Origin: Artemisia argyi
Taxonomy: Eukaryota > Streptophyta > Magnoliopsida > Asterales > Asteraceae
DNA length: 64,000 nt
Assembly: GCA_030686995.1 (NCBI GenBank)
Contig: CM060697.1
Span: 100,392,147-100,456,146 of the forward strand
Reading direction: 5' to 3'
Below the pieces are notes generated by a model. That model made no database searches and was not told where the DNA came from. It was given only the letters and a program-made list of their open reading frames with translations. Below are positions 12,451 to 24,311 of this stretch, one piece after another; position 1 is the first letter of the stretch; each line of letters begins with the position of its first letter. Position numbers and translations under genes: made by a program.

Positions 12451-13399
12451 TTCTATATACATAAAAACCTTAACATGTCAAGGCTACAACACGTCTGCTG
12501 CCAATCTAAAAAGTGTGATAATATGGTTGAGAGGACTGGATACATAATAATGATAATGAGACCAGGTATAATTTCTATAATCAAATGTATATTATGTAAT
12601 ATAGAATTGAAATTCTTTTCTGCATACGTGGATGTATATGTTGCAAATATGAACAAAGAATATCTTCATTTTATGTACATGAAAACAAAGCAAGAATGCT
12701 ACAGTTAGAGCATGAATATGTGATTTTACATAAGCGTTTATTTATATGAAATCTATATAAGTTTTGGGTCATAACTTATTCTTGCAATCATGATTATGGG
12801 TTCTTACAAAAGAGACCAACATTGCAAAACTCACAACTAGAGAAAACAAATAAAAATTCGCAATCTATCTTTTCATTTTACATACTTTCAAGCGGTACAA
12901 AATGATATTCACTAGTAATAGCACACATGACGTTTGGTTCACAGTTGGTCTAAAATTGCAATGTATGCAGCAAAAATAAACTCAGTGTTATAGAGTGAAT
13001 AACTAGTATATATGATCTCGATGCGTAAGAACAAGAGATGTTGACTACTTAAATTTCTTCAGGTAAGAACCCAGAATCATGATTGCAAAGAGGAAAGCGG
13101 CTCATCCATACCCTCTCAAATCAAATATTCTTTATATTTGTTGTTTAAATGTGTTTTGTGTTTGTTACAGGTGGTTTTGCTGATGAAAAATCTGTGCGCT
13201 AATTCAAAGAGCCCCCAGTTTTGAGGACTATCTAAGTACTCTTCCAACATGCCCTCCGGTCTCCTAAAATACGAGCCAAGTAATGACTTTTTCCCATATG
13301 TGACTTGCATCATTAGTCTGTAAACATCTTCTTCATTGCTAGTTTTTGAAAATGGTGCTTAATTTTGCTTATTTATATGATGGGCAGAGCCAGTAGTGT

Positions 13400-13782
13400 T
13401 TGGAGAAAGTGTCTGAAACGGTTGGTTTTCTTAAGAAACCAGGAGAATCATACTTGATTTTACTCACAGGTAAGTCAATTACCATTCTTTCAATTACTTG
13501 CTCTTTTTTTCTCCTTTTTCTCTTTTCAAGCATAGGTCTCATGCACTTAGTATTGTCCTAAAACTGTAAACATGATTAGTGAAATTAAAATAGTTGATAA
13601 CAAGGTTGTGTTTAAATATAGGTGCAGTACAGCATGATAGAGCAGCCAAACTCCTAGGGTTGTGTCCATGTGGATTTCGGCCAGAACATTCGAGCAAGCT
13701 TGGAAACGAGTTCAGGCTATTTACAAACTATGACCCTGGGCTGAGATTAGGAGGATGGGAGCAAGAGCAAGATGAGCAGTAG
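13400..13782 (+). pseudogene. Two exon-like segments of an unrecognised gene
   Basis: A frame ending KKPGESYLILLT stops at a CACAG/GTAAGT donor (13469/13470). It resumes after a TATAG acceptor at 13622 as GAVQHDRAAKLLGLCPCGFR and continues to TNYDPGLRLGGWEQEQDEQ and a TAG stop at 13780-13782. Splice signals and codon phase agree across the intron, so this looks like the 3' end of a plant gene. I do not recognise the protein. It lies on the plus strand between the USP fragment and the minus-strand fragment cluster. A minus-strand frame at 13116-13313 is also unrecognised. Confidence 0.35.
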
Positions 13783-14533
13783 TAACAATATGGCCTTTTT
13801 TTCGCCCAAAGCTTTGGGTTTATTTTGTAACTTTTGATCAACATCGACACAAATATTAGTGTCTCTAGATGAACTTATGTATTTTTATCATCTTTGGAAA
13901 CTGAAAGAATAAGGGGTGTTTAGAACTTTAGATATGGTCAGACACTTGGCACTTTAACTGTCCTCTCTTAAATGGTTGTTGTAATAGGTTAACCAGGTCT
14001 TGGAAGGAGTGTAAACCTAGCTTAGAGGCCTTTCTTGACTCGTTGGCCTATAATCTATTACACTATTCTAAGTGTCTCTCCTCATCTATCCATCAAGGGT
14101 TTTGGTTTTGTTATGTTTGGATTATGATTGAACTCTTTATATTTGGTTGCACTCCAAGTACTGTGATGACTTCTTTAGAGTCAACCTATCTATATGATCA
14201 AGGTCCCATCTTCTATCAATGAAGTAAATGGATTTGATTTACTTCATTATTCATGTTGCAACTCTATATAATGCTATAAGTATACGCGAACAAATCATGC
14301 AAGTATAATAATGCAAGTGTTGCAGACTTGCAATCAAATTCTATACTATAGAAGATCATCAAGCACGATACCAGTGAGTAATGAGTATATATACACGATT
14401 GTTTGCGAATGCATACTTCATAATATTTCTTTGGCCTTACAGTTGGTTTACAACTATAACATGGTTCCAATAGGTTAAAAGTATGATAAAACAAACACAA
14501 AGCAAATTTAGTGCGGGGAATATACATGATTTT

Positions 14534-14727
14534 TCAGCCTCCACTTATGGGAGGTATGATGGCTAACTCATCTCTATTCTTGACGAGTGCAGACTCACTA
14601 GTGTACTCCTCGTTCAAAGCCAGAATCATGCATCCACAAAACTCTTTTAAGTCCGGAAGTTTAGCAATAAGTTTATCTAGACACTCTCCCGCAGTTGTAC
14701 CAGATGTCACTTCCAGTTTCATATCAT
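14534..14727 (-). pseudogene. CNX7 / MOCS2A-like exon (molybdopterin synthase sulphur carrier)
   Basis: The exon follows a GATAG acceptor and encodes DMKLEVTSGTTAGECLDK, then CMILALNEEYTSESALVK and the terminal ELAIIPPISGG. The C-terminal Gly-Gly is the residue pair that becomes thiocarboxylated in small-subunit molybdopterin synthase, and the IPPISGG ending is diagnostic. It is the ubiquitin-fold half only. The first strand of the fold (normally VLFFARARDLTG-like) is absent, and directly upstream lies alanine aminotransferase sequence. It is therefore a fragment fused next to foreign exons, although its own frame is intact to the stop at 14534-14536. Confidence 0.85.
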
Positions 14728-14744
14728 CTATCAAGAAATCATTA

Positions 14745-16417
<1,673 letters not shown>

Positions 16418-16526
16418 CTGATGACGAAATAAAGGCCAGTTGATACCTCTAAAGAATAGATGTACTTTCACTTCAGTTGCACTTTCATGTGAGTCCAAAC
16501 GTTGTACTGGGTCTCTATGCAACAAT
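16418..16526 (-). pseudogene. Phototropin-like AGC kinase exon fragment
   Basis: Between a TTTACAG acceptor and a CAG/GTAACG donor the minus strand reads LLHRDPVQRLDSHESATEVK, then FFRGINWPLFR. This is the end of an AGC-type Ser/Thr kinase domain, closest in wording to phototropin 2 (family pattern LLHRDP..RLGS..GA.EIK..FFRGINWPLIR). The conserved Gly after RL is Asp here. No other phototropin exon (LOV domains, kinase N lobe) is nearby, so this is an isolated captured exon. Confidence 0.8.
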
Positions 16527-17119
16527 CTGTAAATCAACTACTTGGCTGGAAGGCTTGTCTGGATTATACCCAAATTCACTTAATTTTCAGATTTGAGTCG
16601 AATTGTCTTTGTTAAAATCAAATGAGTAACTTATCTCACAGTATCGTTTACTATGCTAATTTTATATTACTCATTTGGTTAACTATCTGATACAATTATT
16701 GCAGAAAACTGTGGATATAACATTGAAAGTTTCAAAAGCTAAAAGCATATTTTGATATTTCACTAAAAAGATAGATTGATAAAAGCACGCAAATCATCCC
16801 TAAAATAAATACAATACCGACTACAATTAGTACATAAGACATTAAGTTCAAGGTCTTCCACATTTATCCTATTGCATATAGATCATGCAAGAGTTTTTTC
16901 TGTTTATCTGTAATCATAGTAGTTGTCAGCTCACATGAGCAATTATCACGCTACTTCAGACATCAAGACATTAAGTTAAAATCTGTAGTGACAAACCATA
17001 ATCATAGGATACAATATCTATTGGAGTTTAGTCCTGCTCTGTCAGTTTCCAATTTTTTTAATTGCATGTCAAACATTTTCACCAACAAAGAATATTAACA
17101 AACAAGTGCATAACCGTAC

Positions 17120-17193
17120 CCCTTAGTTATCCTAGCAAGAGATTTAAGAGCGCGCCATGCTGTCAGAGCGGCAAAAGGAATTGCACTTGCTTC
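17120..17193 (-). pseudogene. RTN4IP1-like quinone oxidoreductase exon fragment
   Basis: A 74-bp exon with TTGCAG acceptor and GGG/GTACGG donor encodes EASAIPFAALTAWRALKSLA, then RITKG. The ASAIPFAALTAWRAL block is typical of medium-chain quinone oxidoreductase-like proteins related to reticulon-4-interacting protein 1, just before the NAD(P)H-binding Gly motif. The Gly motif and all other exons are absent here. Confidence 0.75.
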
Positions 17194-17224
17194 CTGCAAC
17201 ATGAAAACAGTTTCTGATGCACAG

Positions 17225-17362
17225 TTATGTAACCCCTGCACAAACATCAGCAATGGTGGCAATAGCATTATCTGTAATTCCAGGCATGTGACTGTGTACC
17301 AGAAGCTGAACTCGTGTGATCATTGATGTCATTGGCAGGTCAAAAGACTCAAAACCGCCCAT
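17225..17362 (-). pseudogene. Exon-like frame of unknown origin
   Basis: A 45-codon minus-strand frame reads GGFESFDLPMTSMITRVQ, then LVHSHMPGITDNAIATIAD. Its composition looks protein-like and it lies among exon fragments of the same orientation. I did not recognise the source gene. It could also be chance. Confidence 0.3.
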
Positions 17363-18061
17363 AAAACATTCACATCCACATAAATTTACAATCATTTTAG
17401 GATTACGATTATCTTAAACCAGCAAGTGGTAACATTTCCCGTTTCACCAGCTAACCGTACTGATAAGAAAACCAAATACAGAGCAACAAGACATGTGCTA
17501 AGCCTCCTATTAACCCGCATGTCATTTTTCAAAAGTATAACAAGATCCCACACGAGTCCTAGGAGCATTAGTTATATACGTAGACTTGACATCTAAAATA
17601 TACGAAAAAAGTAAGTTTGACTCCAATAATTTAAAGGTTGATAATTTACAGCTCAAAATTGACGGAAAGTTATGTCTCTTGTGCTTGATAATTAGAGATG
17701 TGAAAACCATTCATTCTACGTATAAGGACTTAAAAGAGCTAAAATAGACAAATATATTGAAACAAAGACCTTAGTAGACTTGAAACAACATAAATAAATG
17801 CAAAATCTTTTTTCGAAAAACCCATAGCAAGTATATTTTGGTCTTTATAACCAGGAAGTCAGAAGTAGAGTTCTTTTTATCCAAAAACTGATTCTTGCTA
17901 CTTCAAGTATCTGTAATCCGATAATCAGTTGCAAAACGTGAATTTAAATACCACATTGTCCCCTTATTACACATAATGCAAGTTCAAGAACATTCACAAC
18001 TAAGAATGAAATTCACACCACCTTCTCAAGAAGAAAAGCACACAAAAAAAGTATAGTTTAC

Positions 18062-18976
18062 CTTGTAACAGTCTGTATATACAACTGTGGATTTACATTC
18101 CCAGAAGGGTCTTTGTCAGTCGATGGTATATCAAAGAAAACTGTCAAGCAAGTATCTTTGTCAAGCCCACACAGCTTCCAAGCTGTCGTATTCCCCTGCC
18201 CAATTGTTGTGCTTGCAACAGCAGGTCCTTTCTGCAAAGAATAGCATTTTAAAAGATAAAATTACTACCAAAACGACTTCAATAATGATTCTAATTAGTA
18301 ATGTATTATGATTTAATAAATGACCTTTTCCAACGATGTACAAGGTCCAATGATCCCCTGAATTTTTATATCCTTTGAACAGTTAATCTCAAGTGTGCCA
18401 TTGAAAACAGAAAACAAACGATGAGTTTGACAAAGATAATAAGCTGTGATTTATAAGTAAAGAAATGGACATGCTGATACTTACTTATGAGCAAGGCCAA
18501 TAGACTCTTCCCCGTTCTCAAACACACGCTTAAATGAGTCTTTAAAGACTGAATGATCAAAACTTTCTGCTAGAACAACAAGGCCACCGGTTCTTTCAAT
18601 AATTACTTTCATCTCTGCTACACCAACCTAAATATATAAAACAAACACCCCTAAGAGGAATTATGACCTTACATATATACCAAGTTGCAGAAATCACGAC
18701 ACATAGTTGACATGGAAGAAATCGAACCACATGATATAGTATATCCAAATCTATGAACAGATAAAAGGGCTAAGTGCGCAAATAATAATAGGGTCAAGAT
18801 AATGAATGATCTACCTGGTCAAGGGCTGAAGCAAAAAGATCCAAGACATGACCTTGGCTGACCATCTGCTTTGCAAGTTCCTCGTAAAACTGAACCGCCT
18901 TTCTAAAATATGGTGCTGCATCTTTATCCAGATCTTTATGTGAATGAACTGGATCCAATAGATCCTTAGATATAAT
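18062..18976 (-). pseudogene. SEC23 fragment: four consecutive exons of a COPII coat protein
   Basis: Exons at 18976-18815, 18627-18485, 18400-18325 and 18231-18062 read through in phase: [80 protein letters not shown]. These are adjacent pieces of the SEC23 trunk region, the GTPase activator of SAR1 in the COPII inner coat. Introns are retained, so it was copied from genomic DNA and not from mRNA. The acceptor of the third exon is AA (18401-18402) where AG is required, although codon phase fits exactly. The zinc finger, the first part of the trunk, and the gelsolin-like C terminus are missing. It is a non-functional fragment. Confidence 0.92.
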
Positions 18977-19340
18977 CTACCAAAAGACCAAACAATTATG
19001 TAACTCTAGATTTGACTTGATCTTAATAACCATCATAACCTAAACTAAACTCAAATGCGTTTATACGTTTTACCGGATCACAAAAATAGTGGCAGCAAAA
19101 TGCATCTTTTAGGGAAACTATTAACCAAGGAGCTGGTGTGACATTTAGCATCAAGTAAAAAAGCTTTTGGACTACATTGAAGAAACAAAAACAAACATAA
19201 TAAACAGGTCAAGAAAAAAAGAAAAAAAAAAAAACAATTTAGGTATTACAAATGTAATACTTGTATTAATAGAGTGCTTGTCAAAAGTATCAAAATAAAG
19301 GGAAACAGGGCAATATAATTTAGTATAAGAATGTTCATAC

Positions 19341-19419
19341 TTCTCTTTTGTTGGTTGGATGTAGCACACTACATCCATAATGGGCAGTGGTTGTCGTCTT
19401 TTGTTTATATCTTCCACCA
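19341..19419 (-). pseudogene. SEC1/KEULE-family exon fragment
   Basis: A 79-bp exon with TTTTTGCAG acceptor and GAA/GTATGA donor encodes VVEDINKRRQPLPIMD, then YIQPTKE. The pattern VED(L/I).RRRQPLP.MDA.YFIQPTKEN marks SEC1/Munc18 proteins such as KEULE, which bind syntaxins in vesicle fusion. It is the most upstream piece of the minus-strand fragment cluster. No neighbouring SEC1 exon was found. Confidence 0.82.
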
Positions 19420-19741
19420 CTGCAAAAAGGAAAAACGATATCAAGTAATTAATGAGCCTGCTTTAAACCCAATACTAGAATAAAAAAAGTAAAATCCAAT
19501 AAGTTAAAAGCTATTTTTGTCAAGTTTGTTCCAACATCAGGCTTGACGGCATATAGCTAAAGAGAATGGAGATACTCAAGTTATATCTTTGCTTATGCCA
19601 AGTTGTCCATCTGATGGATATCTTTATTCAAGGGATTCAATGTTTATAAAAAAACTTATCATGGGCACGTTACATATGAGAATAAAGTAGTTCGGATGCA
19701 AAAAGCTATTGGGGTATGGCTATGGAGTGCACCTGATTAAG

Positions 19742-19935
19742 CATCCATTTTAAGGTTGTGTCTGGAATAGCTTATTTAGAGTGCCTATTGGCTTATTTCA
19801 GTTCCAAAACACAATACACCTAAAAATTAAGCTTATTTGAGGACTTATCAGCTTATTTACGCCTAAAGGTTTTTTTGGGTCATCTTAAAATGGTTTAAGC
19901 TCATCCAAATAGGCTAATTCAAACACCCCCATAAG
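19742..19935. mobile_element. MITE-like element
   Basis: The left end GGTTGTGTCTGGAATAGC and the reverse complement of the right end (GGGGGTGTTTGAATTAGC) form imperfect terminal inverted repeats about 190 bp apart. It has no coding capacity. Target duplication was not resolved. Confidence 0.5.
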
Positions 19936-20477
19936 CCAGTACTATTTTGCAAACAAATAAGGCTTTTAACTTAACCAATTTCTTCAGAGTGCACACCGGT
20001 CATAAATTTGGGCATTACATTAACATCAACATAACAAATTGTAAAAAAAAAAAAAAAAAAAAAATGTGGAAAAACCCTAATAAATCAACTAAACCAATAA
20101 ACAATTGTGGAAAAACCATACAAAAATTATATTAAAAAAAATATATAAATACGTTACCTTAATCGGTTCTTCATCTTCAATTATTTCTTTTTCTTGAATT
20201 TGCTCTTCAATTATCTTCAATTGTTTCTTTTTCTTCAATTATCCATCAGTATGTTTTGTGTGTGTTTTTTTCATTGAGCCAACTGATAGATAATTGTTAA
20301 TGGTTATACTGATGGATTTTACTGTTAATGGTTATACAAGGTTGAGACGAGGTCGAGTGGAGAACCACTAACGGTGGTTAACAGAAGAAGGTCGTGGCAT
20401 TTGTGATTTGTAAAAGAAGGCAGTGCAGCCTATATAGGGGAAATAGGAAAATTTTTGGTCGATCTGGGTAATTAGCC
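19936..20477. other. Low-complexity intergenic DNA
   Basis: Contains a poly-A run near 20,042-20,063 and TTCTTCAATTAT repeats near 20,165-20,245. No gene is seen. It may include the decayed 3' end of the CACTA element, but no CACTA terminus was found. Confidence 0.35.
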
Positions 20478-20478
20478 C

Positions 20479-20513
<35 letters not shown>

Positions 20514-20552
20514 AATAACAATAACAATAACAATAACAATAATAATAACAGA

Positions 20553-20606
<54 letters not shown>
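20478..20606. repeat. Compound microsatellite (TTA)n-(AAC AAT)n-(TAA)n
   Basis: About 130 bp of trinucleotide and hexanucleotide repeats interrupt the CACTA ORF2 sequence on its 3' side. Reading through it gives a spurious run of Leu and Ile. Confidence 0.95.
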
Positions 20607-21435
20607 GTGTGGATCCAGAAATTTACATATTCTGCCCAATCCGACTTCGACATGTTCTCCGGGCGTTTTGCCTTGATCTCCTCCTGCTTCTCTATCCCAC
20701 CTTGCTCAGTAAAATTTATCTTTTTGTGCCGCCACTTATTGTCGTCGTATCGCTTTTGGAGATAATATTCGATACTCTTGACAATATCCTTTCCATCAGC
20801 ACTGGCAAGGTGCTCGCCGAGATCAAAATAATGCTGCAATAAAATATAATTAAAATAAATATTCAAATTTAAATAAACAATCAAATTTAAATAAATAGCA
20901 AAGTTAAAAAAAAACCAAACACAAGAATTAAAAAAATAAAAGATAAAAAAAAAACTTACGTGTAGCTGGTCGTCGATGTGGGCCTTCGTGGTAGCAGGAA
21001 CAGCTGACCAGGATTTGTAATGCATAGGAATTGATTGCCGTAACAATTCCCCGACCAAGTTGGAGAACCACTTCGCGTGGTCGCCCACATGCTCCCACAT
21101 CCCTTTGTCGTTCTTCCGGAATCTGATCGATACCGGACGACTAGTCTCTTTCTTCTCATTGCGGAGCCGCGTGTTCTTTGTAGGACCACGCACCGACTTC
21201 CCGCCTTTCCCAATTTTGGCATTGGGCTTGGGAGGTCTGGATTTAGATCCTACAAGTAATCAAATTCAAGTGATGATGACATAAAATAACAAGTTATCAA
21301 TTTCAAATAATAATCAAGTTTAATTAAAATAATCTAGAAATTCTTACTCTGACAATCACCGCCTATCCTCGTCGGACCACGGGGTGGCTCATTGCCTCCA
21401 TCGCCACCGTGGTTCCTAGCTACAACATCTGCCAT
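20607..21435 (-). pseudogene. CACTA (En/Spm) second protein, plant Ptta-type, truncated
   Basis: Three exons are inferred from GT-AG sites: 21435-21348 (start MADVVARNHGGDGG), 21249-20960 (RPVSIRFRKNDKGMWEHVGD, then IPMHYKSWSAVP) and 20833 down to the microsatellite at 20606 (HYFDLGEHLASADGKD, then KRPENMSKSDWAEYVNFW). The layout of a basic N terminus, a W..V....K half and a RP..MS..DW block resembles plant transposase Ptta/En/Spm-type proteins encoded beside tnp2 in CACTA elements. The C terminus is replaced by microsatellite, so it is broken. Confidence 0.7.
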
Positions 21436-21522
21436 CTGTAAATGTACTAGTACAAGAAAATATAATTAGTGAAGAAACACATATACGCATATACACACAC
21501 ATTGAAATAAATAACAATTTAT

Positions 21523-21526
21523 ACAA

Positions 21527-21589
<63 letters not shown>

Positions 21590-21600
21590 TTAAATAAATA
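21523..21600. repeat. (TAA)n microsatellite
   Basis: About 65 bp of ATA/TAA repeats followed by AAATAAATAAAT, in the spacer between the two CACTA reading frames. Confidence 0.95.
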
Positions 21601-21671
21601 AATAAACACATTTAACCACTCAATAACAATTTTATTCAAATAAGTGTCATTTAACAAATTACAATTTGAGA

Positions 21672-21995
21672 TCAATCTCCCTCATCACTAAGATAAAAAC
21701 CCTCATTATTAGTGTCAGCTTCATCTTCACGATCGACGTAATCTTCACCATCAGATGCTAAATCATGAGGAACGTGGTCATCATAATCAATATTATCTTC
21801 GTCGTCGTTGACATAAGTGATAATTGGTTGTGGTGGTGCCTCAACTTCCGCTGGCTCAACATCTCTATTTATGGTGTCATAATTCAACGTATCCAACTCA
21901 GCAGAGAGTGTGACATGTGATGATGTGTTGTCATGTACAACATCCTGATTGTCTTCTACCACGATGATATCCGGGTTCCAAATCTTATGTTTCAT
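21672..21995 (-). pseudogene. CACTA transposase (TNP2-like), C-terminal remnant
   Basis: The 107-residue frame reads HKIWNPDIIVVEDNQDVV and then becomes strongly acidic (DDEDNIDYDDHVPHDLAS, EDYVDREDEAD). Acidic tails of this kind close many CACTA TNP2 proteins and lie just upstream of the Ptta-type gene, which is the arrangement seen here. The catalytic part is absent, so this is a deletion derivative. The assignment rests on context and composition and not on a diagnostic motif. Confidence 0.5.
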
Positions 21996-22898
21996 AAACT
22001 AATAGCAAGTCCCCACGACACTACTTGTGTCGTGGTACACATCACGAGCACACCCCATGGTGTGTCGTGTTCCAAACCATAAGCCTAAACAAACACCAGT
22101 GTATATAAGCCTAAACAAACACCCCTGTATATAAGCCTAAACTAAACTTCTTATGACTATTTACCTAAACAAACACCCCTGTATATAAGGCAAAACAAAC
22201 ACCCCTGTTGTGTAAAACTTACTGTGGTCGCGGCTGGACTCGGCTGTGGTTCACAGTTGGACTCGGCTGTGGTCTCGGCACTCGGCTGTGCTCTCGGCTC
22301 TGTACCCAAAAAAATGCATAGTTACAATTCCAAACACCCCTTAGTGTAAAAATGCAATCTCAAACTTTTGGCGGCGACATGTCCCCGGTAGAAACATAAA
22401 CACAAAAAAAAAAAAAATTAAACATAAAAATTTTATAATAAACCTGTGGTGGTCTCGGCTACGGGTCTTGGCTTCGGTTCTCAGCAGCAACTGTACCAAA
22501 AAAAATTGATAAATTTTTTTTATAAAATAAGAAAAAATTGCAAAAATTAACACATATGAAATTAACATATGAAAAAATTAACAATGGTGAGGGTTTGGGT
22601 TCTGTAAAAATTCTCACCTGGGTTTTGTAACAATGGTGAGGGCTTGAGGGAAGAAAGAGGTGAGAAAAAGAAAGAATTAAATGAGGTGAGGGCTTGAGGA
22701 GAGAATTATACGATGAGAGGGTTTGAGGAGAGGCATCGTGCACAGTGGTGCGAGTGTGGTGAAGTGGTGGAGATGGTGGTTGCTGGGGTGTAGTGGTGGA
22801 GATGTGGTGCTGTGGCCGGTGGTGAAGTGGTGGAGATGTGGTGAAGTGGTGGTGCTGTGGTGATGAGGAAGATGGAGATGGAGGTGTAGTGCTGCAAT

Positions 22899-22929
<31 letters not shown>

Positions 22930-22996
22930 TTTTTTTTTTATTTTTAGATCTGGTTAATAATTGGAGTGAGTTAGTAGTAATACTTTTAGCGGGGAC
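21996..22996. other. Decayed CACTA 5' region
   Basis: Holds a perfect 9-bp-stem hairpin at 22013-22035 (CCACGACAC/GTGTCGTGG), four copies of a word around AAACAAACACCCCTGTATATA at 22,081-22,205, a degenerate copy of the palindromic GGGGACATGTCCCC motif near 22,365-22,395, a GTGGTG-rich stretch (22,740-22,890) and a poly-T run (22,901-22,940). No gene is seen. Confidence 0.5.
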
Positions 22997-24304
22997 TGAT
23001 GAGTTCCTAAAAACTCATCATTTCTGTTCTATTTTAAATACGAAAACAGTTAAAAAACACACAGAAATACCACAAAATACTATAAATATCTTTAAATTGT
23101 GTTTTTATACGTTTCAGGTACAAAAGGACTGAAAACAAAGGAAAACGTGCAAAGTTTGCACACTTGGCAAAATCAGTCCCTGAACTTTCAAGAAATGTCA
23201 GAAATGGTCCCTGGGAAAATCATTTTGAAGAAAAGTCAACAATAGTCCCCCAGGAATCATGAAATGAAAAATTTTACCCTTGAAGTTCAAAATTGCACAA
23301 ATGGCAAAACAGGTCCCCCAAGTTTCATAAATGACAGTTTTAGTCCCTGGAAGTTTATTTTGAAATAAAAAGTCAACTTTAGTCCTTGGGAAGTCAAAAA
23401 TGTTTACTTATGACCCCTGGATAAAAGTTTACACAAAATGACAACTTTTACCCCTCAAGTTACAAAATTGGCAAAATAGGTCCCTGGGTATTATAAAATG
23501 GAAATTTAATACAAAATACCCTTGTACTATGCATGAATGACAAAATTGGAACAATTTGATAACTTGTGAAAAATTACAATTTCACCCCCTCAAGTTTGGT
23601 GAAATTACATAAATGGTCCCTAAAGGTTTTAAAATTTGAAATTATATAATTATGTCCTTGTACTAATGATATTTGGCAGGAATGGCCCTTGTGATACTTT
23701 GGAAAAGATGGCAAGTTCAGTCCCTAAAGTTTCAACAATTTACAATTTTAGTCCTTGGCTTAAAAGTTACAAAACAAACCGGATCCATAATCCCTATAAT
23801 CCAAAAATAATAAAACAATGGCCCATTCCCTTTGCTTGGCCCAACACTTACCCAGCCCACTCCCACCTTTTTAAATAAAAACCTGGGGGTTTGACTTTGG
23901 TTGACCCGTCCCCTACCTCACACCCCTGCAACCACCACTCCACCTCCACCTTCATCACCACTTGACTTCACCCTCCACCTCATACATCCTCTGTCACCTC
24001 CTCAACCAAACCCACCTCCTAGGTTTACCCTAGGAGGTGCCACCTAGCAAACCTACATCCACCATCACTCCTACGCCTGCAACTACTTACACCACCACCC
24101 ATAAACCACCTATACACTTCATTGTGTCCCCCCCAACTCTCCAAAACACAACAGAGAGCATTAATTGCTCTATAACTGCCCCTAGCCACGTGGAGCAGTT
24201 TTGGCGCCAAAATTCAATCAAACGGCTAAGATGAAATTTAGTGAATCAATGGATGAGATTTCAGTTGGGATTTGACCAGGAAGTCAAGAGGAACTCAAAG
24301 ATGC

Positions 24305-24311
24305 TATAAAA
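24305..24311 (+). promoter_or_regulatory. TATA box within the putative giant LTR
   Basis: TATAAAA lies in GATGCTATAAAAGGAGC, followed by a purine-rich leader. A possible polyadenylation signal AATAAAA occurs about 160 bp later, near 24,468. This is the U3/R arrangement expected in an LTR, with U3 of about 1.3 kb. Confidence 0.5.

Noticed and set aside
20378..21193. A single 271-residue frame with poly-Leu and poly-Ile
   Set aside because: It reads through an intron and a trinucleotide microsatellite. Only the exons given for the CACTA ORF2 remnant look real.
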